From contig JACCIC010000274.1 of NCBI GenBank assembly GCA_018907035.1, positions 563,604 to 627,603 on the forward strand: DNA of 64,000 bases. Direction: 5' to 3'. This document shows positions 60,101 to 64,000 of the stretch, piece after piece (positions within the stretch are counted from its first letter, which is position 1; each line of letters begins with the position of its first letter). The stretch comes from Sycobia sp. Sy_11. Its lineage: Eukaryota > Arthropoda > Insecta > Hymenoptera > Epichrysomallidae. The notes under the pieces were generated by a model, which was given only the letters and a program-made list of their open reading frames with translations, ran no database searches and was not told the origin of the DNA. Made by a program: the position numbers and the translations under genes.

Positions 60101-61350
60101 GGCACTCACTAATCCATTTTCATCCTTAGAACATCCTTACATTTATAAATATACAAAATTAAAAACTAAATAAAAAAGTAAATATAAATGGAATATTGTT
60201 TGTAAAGAAAAATCGGACTGTACCTATCCAACGAAATTTTTACCTAAAAACCGTATTTACAAAAGTACCGCATTACACCCAGGCCCTTCTGCAGAGATTC
60301 TTATTATGATTAGTATAATTATTTCATTTTTAATTTTCATTTTGTATCATTGAAATTCTCAAAATATTACACATTATAGATTCTACGATAATTACAAATA
60401 AGGGCAGTCTGACTACGAGTATAATTGTTTGAACTTATAGTAAGACTGTAAGATCGATAAACAATTTAGTAATTTACTTTACATCAATCAACGTAAGTAG
60501 AATTTTAATTGTAATACACGATGATATAATACGATGTGGCGTAATTTTACAACTAACATTCCTCCAATGTAATAACATAAACTGTATTAAAAAACGGTAA
60601 TACAAGAATGTTTATAATTTTTCAATAATGAATATACGCGTTGTGTATGTAAGACCATGAATCTACCCATTATCTTAAATTCCATTGCCCAAGAGAGAGA
60701 AAAATTATAGATGTTTACGTGTGTACGCACTTCTTGGATTTTTTCGTTGACATTTGATTCTGTATTTACGTTTCCATGCGATCTATTAATTCGAAGACAG
60801 GTTACATAATCGAGAGAAAGTATAACGATTGTTTAATTAATAATGTAACGTTGGATATATTTAAATAGATAAATATATTGGGTTGCCAGAGATCACTATC
60901 ATTCATTTTTTTAAAGATAATACATTAGAAAAGGAAATAAAAAATGTTTCAATAAAAAATAAATATGAAGTTAGTATCTATATTCCACCATTGAGTTTTA
61001 AATAACAAGTTTCGGATATTCTTAAATTTTAGCTAGCAGAGAGTTTAGGAAATCTAAAGGATCCAGAGTTGAATTTAAAATCAGTTACAGTACCTAGGCC
61101 TCTATTTAAATATGAAACTAAGACATTTACTGTAGCTGGTTTTGGATGGAATGAGTTTACTACTTCTTCTGAATCAGAATTAGAACCTCTGCCAGTAGGT
61201 ATAACTGACGGAAAATTACGCTACGCTGTAGTTAATATTTTACCTGATGATTTATGCCGAAACGTGGTTGGAGATAATAATCTTGCTGAAGGAAATATGT
61301 GTGGCAGAATAGAGCAATCAAGCCCAGAGCTGCCTATGGGAATTTGTGAG
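52202..61350 (+). CDS. S1-family serine protease-like protein, partial, catalytic Asp replaced
   Basis: Exons are 52202-52262, 52467-52816 and 61033-61350. All have GT/AG borders and phases 1 and 0 fit, giving 243 residues so far. Residues 1-20 ([20 protein letters not shown]) form a signal peptide, so the product is secreted. [18 protein letters not shown] (from residue 29) is the mature start, [18 protein letters not shown] gives the catalytic His (74). GNLAIVKLAESL stands where DIALLKL is expected, so the catalytic Asp is Asn (132). TVAGFGWNE matches the AGWG motif. The frame reaches MGICE, where GDSGGP normally follows, at a good donor (61351). The last exon with the catalytic Ser was not found in the window. 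Intron 2 is 8.2 kb and full of transposons. A secreted pseudo-protease is likely (inference); a rare active variant or dying gene is possible. Confidence 0.85.
53305..54532 (+). mobile_element. Mariner element, 1228 bp, in the protease intron
   Basis: TA flanks both ends (53303-53304 and 54533-54534). Terminal repeats of about 31 bp (CGAGGGTGGATTGATAAGTT..) differ at one position. This is a third mariner subfamily in the window. Confidence 0.95.
53483..54474 (+). pseudogene. Mariner transposase relic
   Basis: The frame starts [26 protein letters not shown] with the first helix-turn-helix, then [11 protein letters not shown]. The second DNA-binding part is deleted around 53735. In a shifted frame come [24 protein letters not shown] with the first catalytic Asp, then [13 protein letters not shown] (54177-54215) and [10 protein letters not shown] (54258-54290). 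The end is [34 protein letters not shown], stop 54472-54474. Shifts lie near 53790-53895, 54090-54180 and 54290. Confidence 0.9.
54814..54862. repeat. (TA)n microsatellite
   Basis: About 48 bp of alternating TA. Confidence 0.95.
54863..55440. other. Intron sequence, nothing recognised
   Basis: AT-rich without repeats or coding signal. Confidence 0.4.
55440..56200 (-). pseudogene. Jockey-type reverse transcriptase relic
   Basis: Read on the minus strand from 56200 down: [16 protein letters not shown] (the AFDYVPHD region), [34 protein letters not shown] (the GVPQGSVLGP motif), then [36 protein letters not shown] and [13 protein letters not shown]. It ends [30 protein letters not shown]. The frames are shifted relative to each other and stops occur, for example near 56030. 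Endonuclease and ORF1 are absent. This is an old 5'-truncated insertion in the protease intron. Confidence 0.85.
56201..57057. other. Intron sequence, nothing recognised
   Basis: AT-rich. Possibly includes more of the decayed element upstream of the relic. Confidence 0.4.
57058..57126. repeat. (GA)n microsatellite
   Basis: About 68 bp of GA with two interruptions. Confidence 0.95.
57870..58127 (-). pseudogene. Probable mariner-like transposase N-terminal relic
   Basis: From ATG at 58127 on the minus strand the frame reads [28 protein letters not shown] and then a stop. NCE(L/I)RxVIRFLxAKG is the start of the DNA-binding domain in one mariner-like group. Weaker fragments follow in other frames. 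No terminal repeats or catalytic motifs were found. Confidence 0.45.
58128..58929. other. Intron sequence, nothing recognised
   Basis: AT-rich. Frames are short and not supported. Confidence 0.4.
58930..59330 (+). repeat. Dispersed repeat family R1, copy C
   Basis: Diverged from copies A and B but collinear: TTTCCTGGTATAAATAGTTTAAG, GCCACCTGGTGATTAGCG, AAGATAATATAGCATCTATA, AATTTCAGAGTAATCC and a terminal run of TGATGATATGA repeats, as at the end of copy A. Confidence 0.55.
59331..61032. other. Intron sequence, nothing recognised
   Basis: The part 59340-59830 is less AT-rich and has two minus-strand frames (59320-59514, 59621-59827) that I do not recognise. The rest is AT-rich. Confidence 0.35.
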
Positions 61351-61960
61351 GTAAATACACTAATGATTCATTGATTTACAAATTAAAATAAAAGTTTTTA
61401 AAATTAAATGAGAAAATTAAGAAAATTTTGGATCTATTAATTTTTACAAAATTATTATTTTATTTTCTTTAGCTTCAAAGATGCAAGCTGTTTTTAAGTT
61501 GTAATTTTTTTTATATAATCATAGTAGATAAAAAGAGCATCACATTCATTTCATGATTAAATTGTAATTAATGCGCGTTAAATTGCAATAATATATCTTT
61601 TACCAATTTAAAAAACAACTAGCAATTTCATTTTTTTCGTTAAGCTTAAATAAAAACTACGTTATTTAAAAAAACACTAAAAAAGTTTTTGATATTATTA
61701 TGAACTTTGTAATGGACAACAAAATTTTTAATTTTAAAACTAATACCCATATTGTTTGTATTTAAGTCAGCCAATAGACTGCTAATGATAAAGAGGTATA
61801 AGGATAAGATAGGAAAGGGGATATCAGATTTGACACTAACGTACATCAGTATAGAGATACGTGTATATTTTTCGTCGGTTTCTTAAAATAATTTTTCATC
61901 CATATAGAGATTTGCTTGATTGAAGGATATTCATATCTAACAAATCCTCTAAAATAATTT
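61351..61960. other. Start of the next protease intron
   Basis: AT-rich, no exon found. Confidence 0.4.
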
Positions 61961-61971
61961 TTAATTTTTCT

Positions 61972-63120
61972 TTATTGGCATAAGAGTCTTCTAGGCCTAA
62001 CACTAATAAGTTTGTCATTCATAAGGTTAATTTTCATATAAAAATTTGTATCGTCAGCAATTACGTAGAACTCTAACTTACTTTCTATCACTGGTAATCG
62101 TGCTTCAAAGAGTATAAAATGTTTTTTAATTAGACTAATCGGACACCCTGAATTTAACATAGCTATTATATTATACTTATATGTATGATTATTTTTCTCT
62201 GTTATTTCAAAACTTAGTAGAAGCAAATAAGGCTCTGTAAGTGTGGTATTAACGACGTTTGTAGATGCTACTAGTTGCGATGTCTTCTGTATATTATATG
62301 TTCTCCTCATGTAGTTTGTTGGTAGTCTTCTCATATAGCTGCTGATTTGTTCTTTCAAAGGCCAATTTCTTAATTGATGTAACGTCGATCCGCAATGAAA
62401 GCAAGATCCTCGTTCTTTTTTTGGTTCTGGACAACTCGATACATAATGTCCGGTTTGTGAGCAATCGTAGTAACGTATTTCACTATTTTTTCTTAATTTT
62501 TCGTTACAATAAATGGTTTTTGCACTATTCGTAAATTATTTTGGACTTAGCGTAACCTGCTCGAATGCTTTTAATAAATCATCTGAGTTGCGGAAACGCA
62601 TAAATCGCGCTTGATTTTCTTTATTTACATCTGGTATGCCTTCTATCATATAATCAATGAATTTATTAACGGAAATCGGACGCAATTTCCTAATAATAAA
62701 TTATTATGGAAATAACTTGCAAAATTCTCACTCGTTAATTATTGTTTTTGTTCAAAATCCTGTCGTAATGTTGATTGTCTTGCTCTATTATTATACTATT
62801 AGTTTCTTACTGATTGTAGAAACTCTTTATATTTTTGAATAAATTTCCGATATTTATGGTCAAATGTTCAGGCTTTGAGTGGAACGATTTTAGAGCGTCT
62901 CCTTTCAATTTTGCACTAATCAAGAAAAGAGTCGGTTTCTTGTCTAAATTATATGTTTCTTGCAATAATTCTATTTGTTAATGTTAATTATAAACTAAAT
63001 CATGGTTCTCATAAAATTCACTAAACAGTTCACGAATTTCTCGTATGTTTCTTGGGGATTGTGAGGATAGTCTTCACGCTGCTATTACTTGGGGTTATTT
63101 CGCAGTTCTTGTTCCCGATG
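61972..63120 (-). pseudogene. Gypsy-like gag and protease relic
   Basis: Reading downward from about 63120 on the minus strand: KPTLFLISAKLKGDALKSFHSKPEHL (gag capsid region, about 62960-62860), then YDCSQTGHYVSSCPEPKKERGSC and FHCGSTLHQLRNWP (two zinc knuckles, about 62475-62355). The frame 62358-61972 follows with AMLNSGCPISLIKKHFI, the retropepsin active-site motif, in which the catalytic Asp of DSG is Asn, and a Gly-to-Cys-type flank. Stops and shifts occur throughout the gag part. Reverse transcriptase is not present downstream. Confidence 0.75.
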
Positions 63121-64000
63121 CATAAGTGCTAATTTCCGTCTTAATATATCGTTTTCTTGTCACACAAAAGCCAGTTTTCAGTTATCAGCTGAATTATCAG
63201 CATTTCTTTCTACCGATTGCTTTTGTGTTTCTCGGTCCAGTGGTGCCAGTGTATCTTGCTCCAAATGCTGCCATATACCTGATTCATATTACTCTTATCT
63301 TGTCATCAGTTTTGCTTTTGTTTCCTAAACTACTAAGTTGCGTGTATACACAAAACTCTTTTCAGCTCTTCGCTGCTATAATTCGTGGCAATTTTTTAAT
63401 AAAAAAAATCACTAGCACAATATTAACACTTTGTACTTTTACTGTTGTTTATTTCTTCAAGTAGTTTACCCCACTTCTGAATTTGTAAGAAATTTAAACA
63501 GGATGGATCAATAACAGAATAAGTGAATAATACTCAATAAAGATTGTAATTTTTATTTAAATTCTAAATGAGCGACATAGCTCTACATAAACATAAGATT
63601 AACTCCGCGACAAAACCGTCTTAATACCAGTAAGTAAGTATAAGTTTAAATTAAATAATTTATACTTATACTTAAAATTAAATTAAATTAAATTAATTTA
63701 AAGTAAGTGTAAATTTAGATTTTCCTTAACAATTATTTATTAAAATATATTGTTTAGTTAAACTTATTAATAATTTACGTTTTTCATAAATTGTATCTGG
63801 AGTCTGATTGATACAAACATCTATTAACTATAAGCATCGTGTACTATAAAAGCAGATATTATAACTATTATAAAAGCAAATATACTATCAATATACGATA
63901 AAATATTTTTACAACAGTTATTTACAATACTTCATTTATACTAATTAAATTTTAATTTATTAGTTGAAAGACCAATCAAAAAAAACTTTTTACAGATGAC
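63121..64000. other. No gene recognised; possibly gag remains at the start
   Basis: 63121-63470 may still be decayed gag leader on the minus strand. 63480-64000 is AT-rich with short TTAAATTAA-type repeats (63640-63710). Confidence 0.4.

Overview
This window looks like a piece of an insect nuclear genome, most likely a hymenopteran such as an ant (inference). It is AT-rich, with introns bounded by GT..AG and very long (TA)n, (TC)n and (GA)n microsatellites. It carries three host-type spliced genes and a dense load of insect transposons: mariner, piggyBac, P element, BEL/Pao, Ty3/gypsy and Jockey/I-like elements. A selenoprotein-K-like gene that has Cys near its tail would fit a lineage that lost selenocysteine, but that assignment is tentative.

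Layout. 0-16 kb: repeat territory with a mariner end, a THAP-like relic (-), a P-element-like THAP transposase relic (+), a head-to-head 60-bp minisatellite, a small mariner, and a nearly intact Mos1-type mariner (-) with two amber codons. 16-22 kb: the ribosome-rescue GTPase gene HBS1 (+), with a 1080-nt symmetric cassette exon that looks like the SKI7-type alternative region. 23.4-25 kb: a small three-exon gene (-) convergent with HBS1. 25.9-29 kb: dispersed and inverted repeats and an LTR-like promoter segment. 29-36 kb: a decayed Jockey/I-type non-LTR retrotransposon split by a piggyBac element with perfect 15-bp ends and a TTAA duplication. 36-44.2 kb: a BEL/Pao element with a tRNA-Met-type primer binding site and decayed gag-pol, bounded by two tandem hairpin arrays. 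45-47.6 kb: gypsy pol relic and LTR-like sequence. 52.2-61.4 kb: an S1-type serine protease gene (+) whose catalytic Asp position is Asn. Its second visible intron is 8.2 kb long and holds a mariner, a reverse-transcriptase relic and other repeats. 62-63.4 kb: a gypsy-like gag/protease relic (-).

The most unusual signal is the pair of tandem hairpin arrays flanking the BEL/Pao element (36158-36345 and 43601-43852). In each, an almost invariant loop sits on stems whose sequence differs from copy to copy while pairing is kept. That is the pattern expected if a structure is being preserved. The three host genes have no evident functional link. HBS1 acts in no-go/non-stop ribosome rescue, and its putative SKI7-like isoform would connect the exosome and SKI complex.

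All domain and family calls are from reading translations by eye; no database search was run. Exon boundaries are inferred from splice consensus and reading-frame continuity.
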